Shown here in pieces: positions 6,259 to 6,376 of a DNA stretch of 6,376 nucleotides. Both the position numbers and the translations under genes were made by a program. The stretch is taken from the NCBI GenBank assembly GCA_018819005.1, contig JAHJQU010000013.1, forward strand, positions 1 through 6,376, given 5' to 3'. The stretch's first letter is position 1; each line of letters opens with the position of its first letter. The notes beneath the pieces are model-generated. The model saw nothing but the letters and a program-made list of their open reading frames with translations. It searched no databases and was not told where the DNA came from. The stretch comes from Pseudomonadota bacterium (GTDB lineage: Bacteria; Desulfobacterota; Desulfobacteria; Desulfobacterales; RPRI01).

Positions 6259-6376
6259 ATGGCTAATTTCGAACCTAAAGGTAAAGCACAAAAATCTTTT
6301 TATCTTCTGAAAAATCTTGGAAACCAAATAGATTTCATAACAACAAAGGTGTTAAAGATTATTTCAGAGAATATTC
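6259..6376 (+). CDS. Unrecognised protein, N-terminal 39 residues only
   Basis: The reading frame opens at ATG 6259 behind GGAGG and is still open at the window edge. The visible 39 residues start M-A-N-F-E-P-K-G-K-A-Q-K and continue with a probably helical stretch rich in I, L and K (F-I-T-T-K-V-L-K-I-I-S-E-N-I). No signal peptide or membrane segment is evident, and no family is recognised. Its position 48 bp behind the TPR-AAA gene on the same strand suggests co-transcription and a possible role as partner or client of that ATPase. Genes paired with AAA ATPases in defence islands are sometimes subtilisin-like peptidases, but nothing visible here shows that. Confidence 0.65.
   Translation, partial: MANFEPKGKAQKSFYLLKNLGNQIDFITTKVLKIISENI

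Overview
The window is bacterial, gene-dense and coded entirely on the + strand. It carries part of a restriction-modification or phage-defence type locus. The host cannot be named from the sequence. Spot-counted GC is about 42-57% in most of the genes but 20-33% in one internal block. Ribosome-binding sites are mixed: a good GGAGG before the last gene and no clear one before the methylase. The small damaged gene at 1228-1401 resembles ORF6N-domain genes, which are common in Bacteroidetes-like genomes and mobile DNA, but this is weak taxonomic evidence.

Left part (1-1231): the C-terminal half of a large superfamily 2 (SNF2/HepA-like) helicase that begins upstream of the window. Motifs IV, V and VI are readable, but only across three reading frames. 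Two one-base deletions, near 143 and near 462, break the gene. Either the helicase is dead or the assembly has two indel errors. It is followed by a 57-codon remnant (1228-1401) that reads like an ORF6N-domain protein lacking its N-terminus and its middle, and that contains a near-perfect 13-bp inverted repeat.

Centre (1405-4992): one intact, very large (1195 aa) Eco57I/PglX-like adenine-N6 DNA methyltransferase. It has an uncharacterised N-terminal half, a complete SAM/NPPY catalytic core and a C-terminal target-recognition domain. The DNA encoding that recognition domain (about 3795-4740) is strikingly AT-rich with sharp borders, which suggests a swapped specificity cassette.

Right part (5059-6376): after a 66-bp gap containing a TATAAT box, a 383-aa protein joins N-terminal TPR repeats to a classical AAA+ ATPase domain. 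48 bp later comes the start of an unrecognised gene that runs off the window.

Taken together, helicase plus methylase look like the translocase and modification parts of one DNA-targeting system, with the methylase kept intact while the helicase is broken. The TPR-AAA gene and its downstream partner may be a second, co-located module. No CRISPR array, tRNA, rRNA, complete insertion sequence or convincing rho-independent terminator was seen.
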